From Hexactinellida sp. DTS-2022 (taxonomy: Eukaryota > Porifera > Hexactinellida), in contig JAPNXP010000001.1 of assembly GCA_028753945.1 (NCBI GenBank), forward strand, positions 2,532,501-2,596,500: a stretch of 64,000 nt of DNA, read 5' to 3'. Under the pieces are notes generated by a model. It saw only the letters and a program-made list of their open reading frames with translations, did not search any database and had not been told where the DNA came from. Position 1 is the stretch's first letter. Every line of letters begins with the position of its first letter. Made by a program: the position numbers and the translations under genes. Shown in pieces: positions 13,338 to 22,351 of the stretch.

Positions 13338-14206
13338 TAGAGCAGAGGGTTGCCAACTTCTTGTAAGCACAAAGCGTGATATTTTGTCCTTTTTTTGAAA
13401 GAAAGCGTGAGATTTTCACTAAAAAGCAGTATATTGAGGGTTTTGTTTAGCGTACAACCCTTAATTTAATGCTACTTTCTCATGTGCGGGACGTCCTTTC
13501 CAACGTGAGGTTTTGAATGTAAGCGTGAGATCGTGAAATTAAAAAAAACGTGATATTCACGCCTAAAGTGTGATAGTTGGCAACCCTGCTAGAGCACTGC
13601 GCGGGTTAATAAATGCGAGTTTCGGGACACGCAACCCGCGGGTTCCTGCGGGTCAAAGGATCATAATATTTGCTGGGCGGGTCACGGAATCATCCTGCGT
13701 GTCGGGTGCGGGTCAGAGATTCTTACTGCGGGTTGGTGCGGGGCAGCGCGGGTTTGCGCAAGAGTTCTTGCTAATGATTATTGGGGGCGCAGTGTCCACT
13801 AATTGTAACAATGTATAGTTCCTCTATAGTTCCTAAACAAAATTAATGACCAATATAATCTTAAGATGGCAAAAGTCTTGCGATGGAACGAATTGTACAG
13901 TTAATTATTTTGTAATCCCCGAATAATAAACTCGTAATTCCATCTTCAAATTTCCGCAAAAAACTATTGCCGTCTTCTTTATTCCTTAAGGATGTAAATA
14001 TTTTTGTGCCCGCATTGTGCGCCGAGTGTTTACACCCTATTATATAATCCTAGCGATAATACTGGTCATCGAGTGTTGGTGCGGGTTAATGCGAGTTAGT
14101 TTCGGGTTCATTTGTTTATATTGTTGGATTTTCGGGGCGGGGCGTGTCAATCACTAATAGATGCGGAGCGGGTGCGGGTCCCGCATATGACCCGCGTAGA
14201 GCTCTA
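13338..14206. mobile_element. hAT-like element with GC-rich CGCGGGT interior
   Basis: The ends TAGAGCACTGCGCGGGT (split by the inner element) and the complement of TAGAGCTCTACGCGGGT form an inverted repeat. The flanking octamer ATACATAC is identical on both sides (13330-13337 and 14207-14214). The interior repeats GCGGGT motifs, standing out from the AT-rich surroundings. Without the inner insertion the element is about 620 bp. Confidence 0.85.
13345..13588. mobile_element. Inner hAT-like MITE, 244 bp
   Basis: The ends GAGGGTTGCCAACT and the complement of CAGGGTTGCCAACT are flanked by the identical octamer CTAGAGCA (13337-13344 and 13589-13596). It is inserted 7 bp inside the left end of the larger hAT-like element, making a third nesting level. 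Confidence 0.85.
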
Positions 14207-14611
14207 ATACATACCCAGCCTTGTGTTTTAATAGTATAGATATACTCAAGCATTACACATAATAACTAATTGCCTCTTAGGCAATATGTGTAACAAGTAC
14301 TCCAGAAATTTAGTCATTTCATGAAATAGCTAGAAATTTTAGGCATTTCATGAAATGACTGATAACACAGAATGACTGTAACATATAAACACTCCCAGGC
14401 CAAAAGTATTTGAACAGCAGAAATTGTAATGCGATACGATATTCTCCAACAGCGTATATTAAATTGTTTTGTCAGAAATGGACCCCCCTGCAGATTTGGA
14501 CCGGGGGGTCCATTTCTGACAAATCTTACTTTGCTTGGCAGAAATGGACTCCCCTGCAGAAATGGACCCCCCTTTCTATAACATTTATGTACACTTCTTT
14601 GATGTTTCTTT

Positions 14612-14975
14612 ATCAGACCTCTGCGCGGGTCGTATGCAGGTCCCGCACCCGCCCCGCAAGAACAGTCCGCTTTGGGCTATAATAGAACAGCGATTTCTCA
14701 GTATAATTATATGGGATTACGGAATAATTGTACAATAAAACTCTTTCGATCGCAACACTACTGCCATTTTGAGGTAATATTGATGATTAAGTTTGTTTAG
14801 GCAGTGAAGAGGGGTCCATTGTTACAATAGGGGGGACTTCCCCTCCAAGAGACTTAGCAAGAACACTTGTACCAACCCACCCCGCCCCGCAAAAATATTC
14901 AGATCCTTTGACCTCAAGAATCCGCGGGTCTCGAAACACGCGTTTTTTAACCCGCCTCGCGCAGAGGTCTACTCT
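14612..14975. mobile_element. hAT-like GC-rich MITE, relative of 13338-14206
   Basis: The ends CAGACCTCTGCGCGGGTC and the complement of TAGACCTCTGCGCGAGG form an inverted repeat and resemble the ends of the element at 13338-14206. The interior carries CCCGCACCCGCCCCGC motifs. The flanks give no clean target duplication. It lies just inside the left Ginger end. Confidence 0.6.
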
Positions 14976-15289
14976 GAACATGCTTTATTTCGGCCGACTA
15001 TAAAGCTTCATTTCTAGTATTGATTTTTAATAACTGGGTTACTACAATGCGATAATTAAATAGAAAATTGTTCATTAGGAGTAGTACCATAGGTAACACA
15101 TTAACGATGCAATTAATCTGTCCTAATGAAGGCATATTGGGACTAGAATCAACTCGCTTAAGGTTAAATTACCCCACGTGAATGAAAGTTCTTGTATTAA
15201 TCTGTAATTGTGAGAAATAGATACCTATACGATACAAAGCAATAAACCAAAAAGAAAATGTCCCTATCTATTATACTTTTTATTTTTTG

Positions 15290-15725
15290 TCGGTTTCAAA
15301 ATTTGGCTAATACAAATCTCCCATAGGGCGATTTCCAAAAGTGGTGGTCGATATTAATCGGTAATTTGGCAATGCGGCCATCAATGTTTGTTATAAGAAT
15401 AAATATTTAAAGATTATAAGCGTACGGAGTTGGTAGACGGTTTACATTTTTGAATTATGACTTGGAATTTTCTTTTTCAAACACTTTATTAAATTTCGCA
15501 TATAAAGATGACCTTTTTATTCATTCTTTGGTTTCAAAAGCTCGCAATATTTTTTATTTAGATCTTATCAAAATTCTAAACCGCCCACATCGATGATCTA
15601 TCTGATAGATCACACAGTACAGGTCTTTAGCTAATATTGATCTTAAAAACCACACACTTATCAGGTGGAGTCTGAAGAAATCCCCCTATGGGACTTTTGT
15701 ATTAGCAGAAAATTGGAAGCCCCAT
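15290..15725. mobile_element. TIR-bounded MITE with CTAATACAAA ends
   Basis: Imperfect inverted repeats of about 45 bp include CTAATACAAATCTCCCATAG on the left and the complement of CTAATACAAAAGTCCCATAG on the right. No protein is encoded and I could not define a target duplication. I first tried this interval as a retrotransposon LTR and rejected that reading. Confidence 0.55.
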
Positions 15726-16146
15726 AAAATCGAAATTATGGAAGTTAATTGATTTCGTTTTCAGTTTGGAACTAGCTATAATGTCTTCCATCATATATGT
15801 GAAATTCAAAGGCCTAACTTCAAAACTAAATCTATGTGTTTTTTTGCCTGAATCTGCCCTAATTTAACCTTAACCTTCGGACATTCTATGCCATCATATG
15901 TATACCATTCATCTTTCAGTTTGGTTCTCATTGTGAAATGAAGGCCACTATGTATATAGTACATATATCCGAGTAAGGACTAATGTAGTTGATCTTGGTC
16001 TTGTGTAATGTTGATTCGATTTTCGATGTCAGTTTCACGAATTAGTGAGACATTGTTAACATGACCGACCTCAAGAATGATGAGAGGGGGAACTTGAACA
16101 AATCTCTAGCTAAGAGATTCTAATTTGGCATTTGGATCTCGACACT

Positions 16147-16707
16147 TTAAGCATGAAAAGCTGTTTTGATTTGGAAATCAATGGTCTTTTGGTAATTTTC
16201 TTTGAATGTTAGCACAGAAAGCAAGTTTAATTTCTTCTCTGATTGAAAACTGCAACTCCAGCACTGGAAGATGACTTCGTAACGATCGGAACAGATAGAT
16301 ATATTAATTAACAACTGCACTATTGCCCCTTCGTAACCAAGAAAATCAAACCGAAAGTTGACAAGTCGCACTCCTAGTTGAGGAGCTAGCCAGTTCCTCA
16401 ATTCATCGAATTCACGGGAAGTTATATGTGATAACATGGTTTGCAGACGCTGAGATGGAGAATCATTTGCTAACCGAAGAGCCGAAGAGACTTTATGCGA
16501 GTGCAAATTTAGTAGAGTCATGGAATTGTCAACCGGACAAGTATTGACTAATTCATTTCCTTCGAATTGACCACCCCAAGTAATACATGAATCTTCCAGA
16601 CGAAGTGATGCAGGTGTGGCTAGAGTATTATCACTGTTTGCCGATGCTTTAGAAGTTGCTAGCAACTGTTGAACAACAGGTAGAAGAACATTCGTAGAAT
16701 AGTCCAT
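16147..16707 (-). CDS. Accessory open frame of the Ginger element, 186 aa
   Basis: An open frame of 186 codons on the minus strand, downstream of the integrase gene and inside the Ginger inverted repeats. It has no clear family by eye. It contains CITWGGQFEGNELVNTCPVD followed by a mostly hydrophobic alpha-helical stretch, then WLAPQLGVRL and, near the C terminus, a CWSCSF pair of cysteines. The NTCPVDN segment looks like the start of a cysteine-peptidase active site. Some described Ginger elements carry an OTU-type cysteine peptidase, but no catalytic histidine motif is convincing here. The function is therefore left open. It may be a later exon of the same gene, since 16,708-16,860 is not open in this frame. 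Confidence 0.5.
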   Translation of the reverse strand: MDYSTNVLLPVVQQLLATSKASANSDNTLATPASLRLEDSCITWGGQFEGNELVNTCPVDNSMTLLNLHSHKVSSALRLANDSPSQRLQTMLSHITSREFDELRNWLAPQLGVRLVNFRFDFLGYEGAIVQLLINISICSDRYEVIFQCWSCSFQSEKKLNLLSVLTFKENYQKTIDFQIKTAFHA

Positions 16708-16860
16708 GCTCTCTCCTGTCCAGCGAGTTGCAAAATCGAAGGTATTTTAATCTCAAAACTATCACAGGTACCATTGAGCCAACAAGTTAGACATTTCATA
16801 GGTGGTTTCCAATTGATCTTCTTGAGCATACTCTGTATAATAGGATGGGTAACGGTCAGT

Positions 16861-17139
16861 TCACCAATTGAATAAATCTTTAAATTTCATATCGCGTCGT
16901 ATGTGAAGTTCCCGATGGAGATCAGACAGAGGAATATTTGTTTTGATTGAGTTGATAATTAAACTTTTCATTGAGTTGAGTTTATCAATCGTGTCTTGGC
17001 GGGTATGCCTAGGAGGTGATATCGTCGCAAATACCGTTTCTTCGGCGCCAATGGATAGTCTATCTTCAGCTTGTAAATTTTCGATAGTAGAGGTTTCTAT
17101 TTCAGTTGATAAGCGCTGAGATCTTGTGAGTTGTGGCAT
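16861..17139 (-). CDS. Small open frame overlapping the integrase C terminus, 92 aa
   Basis: A 92-codon minus-strand frame that overlaps the end of the integrase frame by 38 bp in another phase. The protein is hydrophilic, with charged and Ser/Thr-rich sequence (SPPRHTRQDTIDKL), and ends KDLFNW. No domain is recognised. Its position between the integrase and the 186-aa frame suggests it is a middle part of the Ginger gene set, joined by splicing or read separately. It could also be a chance frame. Confidence 0.4.
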   Translation of the reverse strand: MPQLTRSQRLSTEIETSTIENLQAEDRLSIGAEETVFATISPPRHTRQDTIDKLNSMKSLIINSIKTNIPLSDLHRELHIRRDMKFKDLFNW

Positions 17140-18408
17140 GTTGGTCGGCAGAATTTATAGGAGTCAATCTTTTCAGGAGCTTAACTTTGGATCTTTTCAC
17201 TCGTTGAATGGATTTGTTACGATATATTTTGACTGTATTACGATTTAATTTAGCAATTCTATAAGGACCAAGCCATTTATCATGAAATTTCCCTCCTTTC
17301 TTCTTTTGGTAGACATTTTCAATGAGGACTTCGTCTGTTTTATCCAGATTATTGAAGGTGATCGGATTAAGTTTCTTGCCATGGCGTCTCTTCATCAACT
17401 CCTTTGAGCGCGTTAGAAGTTCGCCAGCTACAACATGATCGTTAGCTTGTGCAGCTTGCATGGACTGAATTAGTTCCGTTGTTGTATTTTCACTTGTGTC
17501 ATCCCCAGAGACTGGGATTCTTCAATAGCCACATCCGGATATAGCATTGCAAGATTTTCTGCCTCTATTGGTAAGCGAGGTTTACGTGACCCATGCATCA
17601 ATTCAAATGCTGAGAATCCTGTAGTATCTCGGGGTCTTATGTTAAGAGAAAAGGTGATTTCGTCAAGATATTGGGCCCAATTTTCATTCTTTTCATCCAA
17701 CGATTTCACTAGGCATCTTTTGAGTGCTTTGTGGGGAGATTCAACTAACCCATTGGTTTGAGGGTGGTATGGGGCTGAGAAGATTAGCTTACAATCATAA
17801 GCATCATGCAGGGCTTTGGAAATTTTGTTTGTAAACTCAGTCCCGTTATCACAAATAATTTGTACAGCTCCCTGTCGACAGTAAATGGAGAATATCCCTT
17901 TTGCTACCTCTTTCGCTTCCTTAGATCTAAGTGGGCGAGTTTCTATCCACTTAGTAAAGTGGTCCATCATAGTAAATATATACTTGAACCCTTCGGAATT
18001 CACAAGTGGGCAAGTAAGGTCCATTCCTACACGAAACCACACCTTAGTAATAACTGGGAGAGGTTGTAGTGGCATACTGGTAGCTTTCAGTGTAGGCTGA
18101 TTCTTTTGACAGCGAATACAATTGTCCACGTAAGAACGAATTTGCTTTAGCATCCCAGGCCAAAAATACCGGGCTTTCGCGATATTATATGAGTAACGTG
18201 CACACTGGTGTCCAACATTATCGTGGATTTCTCTCAGAATACTTGGAATATCATCAGTTTTGATTACAAGAAGTTGCTTGCCTTCAGAGAGCTTAACAAG
18301 CTTGTCATTTATAGCAAGATATTTGGAGGCTCTCTTTCGTAAATTCCTCTTCTGATCTTTCGTAAATCCATGGGGTACGAGTCGGTCATCAAGTATGACA
18401 ATATGAGT
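17102..18408 (-). pseudogene. Ginger transposase (gypsy-type integrase), frameshifted
   Basis: Read on the minus strand from about 18,408. First comes an HHCC zinc-binding module (EIHDNVGH...CIRC), then the DDE catalytic core with D in RVGMDLTCPL, D in IICDNGTEF and E in NGLVESPHKALK, 35 residues after the second D. The frame ends at 17,470. One frame change near 17,485 continues into IQSMQAAQAN and the C-terminal GPY/F module (KWLGPYRIAKLNRNTVKI), ending at 17,102. All three modules of a gypsy-like integrase are present in order. No Met lies at the 5' end of the conserved part, so a short upstream exon may be missing. The frameshift suggests an inactive copy unless it lies in an unrecognised intron. 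In Ginger elements this protein cuts and joins the TGT...ACA ends. Confidence 0.85.
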
Positions 18409-19299
18409 TCATATTCGGAGGGGTCCATTGTTTTGAAGGTAGATGAGAATGTCGATGTAAAGTGTATAGATTTTCTTGCATTTAGTTTCTACATTTTATA
18501 GTGAATTAGAATTTAGATACATTATGTAACAAATGGTAATCAAAAACTTTATTTTATTTTGATTACTTCATTTTTTGAGGTGACAAATTATTGCATCAAT
18601 TATTACGTAAGTTTGGTACTAATTTTGCAATGTTCAAACTTCAAATGTTAATATAACTGTTGAACCAACACTTTCTTAGTGCTATTAGTGGAAGTTGTAA
18701 CTTGACGCAACTCATTTGTATTACAAATGAATTTCATGAACTTTCTGGAATTAAATCTGTCAGAAGGAAATAGAAATATCATAGTTTGATCTCATGTAAG
18801 CTTAAGTCTTTTCGTATGTACAGTACAACTGTTTTTTCAAAACATAAATAACCTCAGTTATCGGGACTAGATTTACTAGATTATCCGAACTTGTTTGAGT
18901 GGTCCCAAAGAGTCTGGATAATCTAGGTTACACTGTATAAGCAACTTTCCTGCGTAAATCACAATGAAGTATTGGTTACTCACTAAAAGATAACTTGTAC
19001 CATAGCATTCTAATGTTATGTTTGTACATTCAAAATGTAATCTTTTGTTGTATGAAATATAGAGATAACCTATTAGAATATATGTGAAAGTAGTGAGAAA
19101 ATAAATTAAAGAAGTGTACATAAATGTTATAGAAAGGGGGGTCCATTTCTGCCAAGCAAAGTAAAATTTGTCAGAAATGGACCCCCGGTCCAAATCTGCA
19201 GGGGGGTCCATTTCTGACAAAACAAAATGACATTTTTACTGCTCTGAAATGACTTTAAATAAATTTCTATATTTATGAATTTTAAAACATTGTGATTTA

Positions 19300-19515
19300 G
19301 CTAATTTTCTCCTTCGCGAGGCACCAAGTGTCGAGTATAACACACAACAACAGCGAAGCGGTAATTGTGTGGAGTGCGATACGTCACGAACGACCGAGCA
19401 TACGTATTATAATCAATGTTACAAGTGTATAAACCACACACAAACGGCAAAGCGGTTGGTGTGTGTTTGTTGTCTGTCGTTAAGCGATCTAGGTAGCGAA
19501 GCGCGGTAGTATACA
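19300..19515 (+). mobile_element. Helentron-type 3' end fragment
   Basis: The GC-rich hairpins typical of the family are present (GGCAAAGCGGTTGGTGTGTG with its CCACACACAAAC partner), followed by the tail GTAGCGAAGCGCGGTAGTAT. Upstream sequence matches the 3' part of the element at 12872-14242 in inverse orientation. The 5' part is absent. Confidence 0.6.
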
Positions 19516-20221
19516 TTAAGTGGTATAGTGTCCAAACCACGTGTCACTTATAGCAGAAATGAGAATGTGTCTACATCTCAGTAGAAAATAATCACAATTG
19601 ATTATAAATTAGCACCTGGAGTAATTGGCCCCCGTGCAATTCAAATCTAAATCAGAATTTGCATATTCTAATTGCCTTAAGCATCCGAATTAAATTATAT
19701 AATTAGCTCATAGTTAATCAGTTTATCACCTCTAGAAAAATTACAATTCACAAAAATTGGTTATTTTATAATACTGAATTTATCGTTTTAGATAAATATC
19801 CTAGGAGAACAGGCCTTCTCGGTGCGCACCCAGGGATGCGTGATTTTAAGGAAAATGTTTGAAGGCTTTTTTCGTGAAATTGGAATTAATTTGGTTGCGG
19901 AGTGCGCACCCAGGGATAGTTAATGCTAATTTTGGTGCTTTTTTGGTAAATGTAAATTTTTGGAAAATCAGGGTGCGATATTGTAAAATCAACATCAAAT
20001 AGGTTGCGCGTCTCTCTTAGGGCTTGATGAAGGCCTGATGGAGAAGCATCTGCAATGCTAAAAACTGTTAATGTTTGTATTATAATATTGTTGTTTAAAT
20101 ACTTTTGGCCAGGTAGAGTATGTATATTACAGAAGTATATAAATAAATCTCAGATGTATCTTTTGTTGTGTAAACAACCATTATTAATCGATTTGGATAT
20201 CTGAGGCACCTGAAAGTACAT

Positions 20222-20958
20222 TCCGCGGACAGTGTCTGCAGCAGCGGAACTCAAGCAAGCGAAGCGTGCTTGTATATATCTATATATATAAAAAGTTGTA
20301 GGTTTGTCTGTCTGTCCTCACACCTCCTACGAGAGTTCACAATAGATCTGAACCAAAATTTGTATGACATCTAGGATACCCCGCCACCCTGAATAAGGAG
20401 TTTTCAAGAGATATTTACATTCCCTCGAAGTTAACTGAAAATATGTGATTTTTTGGCACCTTCCCATACATTTCAATAGGAATTATCAGAAGTTCACATT
20501 GCTGCTAGAAAAACATTTCAAACGTGCAATCTAAGTTTTAGTGTATGAGGAATCCAAATATGATATTTTAAAGTCAATATAATCAGATTGCAGAGTTTTC
20601 ACATTATTCTGACTCGAGTTTTACTGGAAGAAAACAACAATTTAATGTCTCTTGCTATAGCTGACATGATTTAACCAATAAAATTTAAGCTTGCATTGAG
20701 TTGTCAATAGTCTCATTCATATGGTCCCCGTAATATTAAAACAACTGTTTACAATATTTTTAACATATTTCACATGCGTCATATTTCAAATCATAAAAAA
20801 TGCCACTCAAGAAACGTTCGCGTGTGTCCAACGATTCCAAAACAAGATGCAATACAACAAGAAAGCGACTAAAACGAGACAACGAATCCGAGGAGCAGAG
20901 AAATGCGCCTCGAAAGAGATTCGAGCAAATAAGTAGCGTCGTTGTGACTTTTTTATGA
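20222..20958 (+). mobile_element. Junction of Helentron ends and 5' part of an autonomous-type Helentron
   Basis: At 20,222-20,275 lies a 3' tail with the hairpin AAGCAAGCGAAGCGTGCTT. Directly after it, at about 20,275, starts a 5' end TATCTATATATATAAAAAGT followed by TTTGTCTGTCTGTC, the classical Helentron leader. The leader runs on through CACACCTCCTACGAGAG to a short coding start at 20800. The head-to-tail order of ends suggests neighbouring insertions at T-rich targets. Confidence 0.6.
20800..20958 (+). pseudogene. N-terminal fragment of a Helitron/Helentron replicase-helicase
   Basis: ATG at 20800 opens a 52-codon frame starting MPLKKRSRVSNDSKTRC and containing KRLKRDNESEEQRNAPRKRF. A basic start followed by an R-R-x-N-E-x-E-E-Q-R block is typical of the N termini of Helitron proteins in animals. 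The frame stops at 20956-20958 and nothing of the Rep or Pif1 helicase domains follows, so this is a 5' remnant. It lies about 520 bp behind the Helentron-like 5' end, the right place for the gene start. The identification rests on the short motif only. Confidence 0.5.
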
Positions 20959-21174
20959 GTATGCAAAGCCCCTTCTATGTACTTGAAAATATTATACTCA
21001 CTAAATTGGATTTATAAAAATTTCCAGATCATTTATGTGTTATTTTAAAATTTAATAGGTCTATACTTATTAAAAGTACTATGCTTCCACTCAACCGGCT
21101 CTGGCTAAGCTTTAGACTAGATAATGCATATGATTAATATAATTTACTATTCTCTTAAGCAAATAAGTCTAGTG

Positions 21175-21297
21175 CAGGTTTTTTTTAAGGAAGATCTTGG
21201 TGTAAATTTTGCTCCAAGGTTTTTTGGAGTTACAACACAAATCGGGTCAGCCGCAGCCGCTGCAGTGTTAGTTACACCAACGTCTCAAAAAACCCTG
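21175..21297. mobile_element. hAT-like mini-element, 123 bp
   Basis: The ends CAGGTTTTTTTTAAGG and the complement of CAGGGTTTTTTGAG are flanked by GTCTAGTG and GTCTAGAG (7 of 8 identical; 21167-21174 and 21298-21305). Confidence 0.65.
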
Positions 21298-21537
21298 GTC
21301 TAGAGTCATAACTAAATAAAATTTTATCAGTTATCAGGCATGCATCATCAAGAAATAAGGGCAGTTTTCGGCCAGTGGTGGGCCACAAGAAGGAAAAAGT
21401 ACTACAATTGGATTTGGATTTGCCCTGTATACAAATTGTTTGTGAAACTGATTGATTCTAACTTCTCAAAAGCTTCCATATTTCTCCAAATATTGGATAC
21501 CATTCGATAAATATAATTTATTATAACAATCATTACT

Positions 21538-22135
21538 AAGTGCTGTTGCGTGTAAAATTGAGGCACGTGTAATTTTGAGTCAAATGCATTAGTGAACCAT
21601 GGATATTACTTTACCGTGTAATTTTGACTCAAATGCATTAGTGGACTTTGGATATTACTTTACCGTGTAATTTTGAATCAAATGCATTAGTGGACCATGG
21701 ATATTACTTTACTGAGTAATTTTGAGTCAAACCAAGTTCCTATGTGTAATAAAACAACATACAGTCCGACTCTATCTTATTCAGACAAAGATAATTTTAT
21801 TGATTGTATTAATTTGATTGAATGATTTAACAATTGACTATCAATTAAAACTCAATTCAAGAGCTCAGTTGGAACTCGTTTTCTAGAAGTAGTTAACCAA
21901 TTACCGGGGCTAATAGTAATTTCAAAATATTCAGAGAAAATTGAACAAAGAAACAATTTATAATTTCTATAAGTATTTATAGATCCGCTATAGCGATGTA
22001 CATTGGACTGTATGTATTATTACACAGAAGGAACTTGGTTTGACTCAAAATTACACGGTAAAGTAATATCCATGCTCCACTAATGCATTTGAGTCAAAAT
22101 TACACGTGCCTCAATTTTACACACAACAGTGCTTT
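21538..22135. mobile_element. TIR element with 49-bp tandem units at one end
   Basis: The left end starts AAGTGCTGTTGCGTGTAAAA and carries about three and a half copies of a 49-bp unit (GTGTAATTTTGACTCAAATG...). The right end is the inverse, with about one and a half units, ending in ACACACAACAGTGCTT. The two ends match over more than 90 bp when the tandem copies are aligned. The middle is unique AT-rich sequence and encodes no protein. It lies just downstream of the KAP3 stop codon (about 220 bp). Confidence 0.75.
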
Positions 22136-22351
22136 TAAATAATAATATAAATATATATAATGCATTTTACATAATTGAATAACATTTGGGGGATATAATA
22201 AACATTACAATAGAGTAGTCGATAAATAAAATCAAGTACAATTTAACAACGGTGAAATGGTCTTTAAGGTGTAAGCTCCAAAGTTAAAGAAAATACGTTC
22301 AATATTATAGATAACCAAAAAGATTTCAGACCAAAGCAGGAGGATAATAAA

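Larger units (their letters stand above)
12872..14242 (-). mobile_element. Helentron-type non-autonomous element (HINE), interrupted
   Basis: Read on the minus strand it begins at about 14,242 with TATCTATACTATTAAAACAC and ends at about 12,872 in GC-rich hairpins with the tail GCGAAGCGCGCTAGTA. A short 5' leader of that kind and a GCGAAGCG hairpin tail are hallmarks of Helentron/HINE elements. Parts of the same family occur at 24321-28945, 44214-44580, 56277-56690 and 19300-19515. This copy is split by a hAT element at 13338-14206 that itself carries another. Confidence 0.75.
14465..19224 (-). mobile_element. Ginger-type DNA transposon (gypsy-like integrase, TIR-bounded)
   Basis: Both ends are near-identical inverted repeats of about 130 bp starting TGTTTTGTCAGAAATGGAC. 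They contain GGACCCCCC boxes two to three times in both orientations and end near TGTACACTTCTTT. The element begins TGT, ends ACA and is flanked by AAAT on each side (14461-14464 and 19225-19228). The empty site is visible in the relative at 41.4 kb. Its only coding content is a gypsy-like integrase (17102-18408) and two small frames downstream; no gag, protease, reverse transcriptase or LTR is seen. That combination defines the Ginger superfamily (Gypsy INteGrasE Related). Two further MITEs lie between the left end and the genes. Confidence 0.85.
14397..20116. mobile_element. Non-autonomous element hosting the Ginger insertion
   Basis: The ends CCAGGCCAAAAGTATTTGAA and the complement of CCTGGCCAAAAGTATTTAAA form an inverted repeat. 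The inner parts (14,420-14,464; 19,229-19,290; 19,550-19,800) align piecewise with the uninterrupted relative at 41335-41815. Without the Ginger element (14465-19224), the Helentron piece (19300-19515) and a roughly 240-bp segment near 19,800-20,035 with GTGCGCACCCAGGGAT repeated directly, it would be about 500 bp. Confidence 0.7.

Noticed and set aside
13570..13818. 82-codon GC-rich frame
   Set aside because: It falls inside a hAT-like MITE with GCGGGT repeats and crosses no conserved motif.
15290..15725. Candidate LTR next to the gypsy-like integrase (TGTCGG...ACACA)
   Set aside because: No second copy exists on the other side, no polypurine tract or primer site is adjacent, and the interval has its own inverted ends. 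The integrase lies between Ginger inverted repeats instead.
16147..18408. Reading the integrase as a degenerate Ty3/gypsy retrotransposon
   Set aside because: No gag, protease, reverse transcriptase or RNase H sequence lies on either side, while inverted ends, a 4-bp duplication and an empty site are visible.
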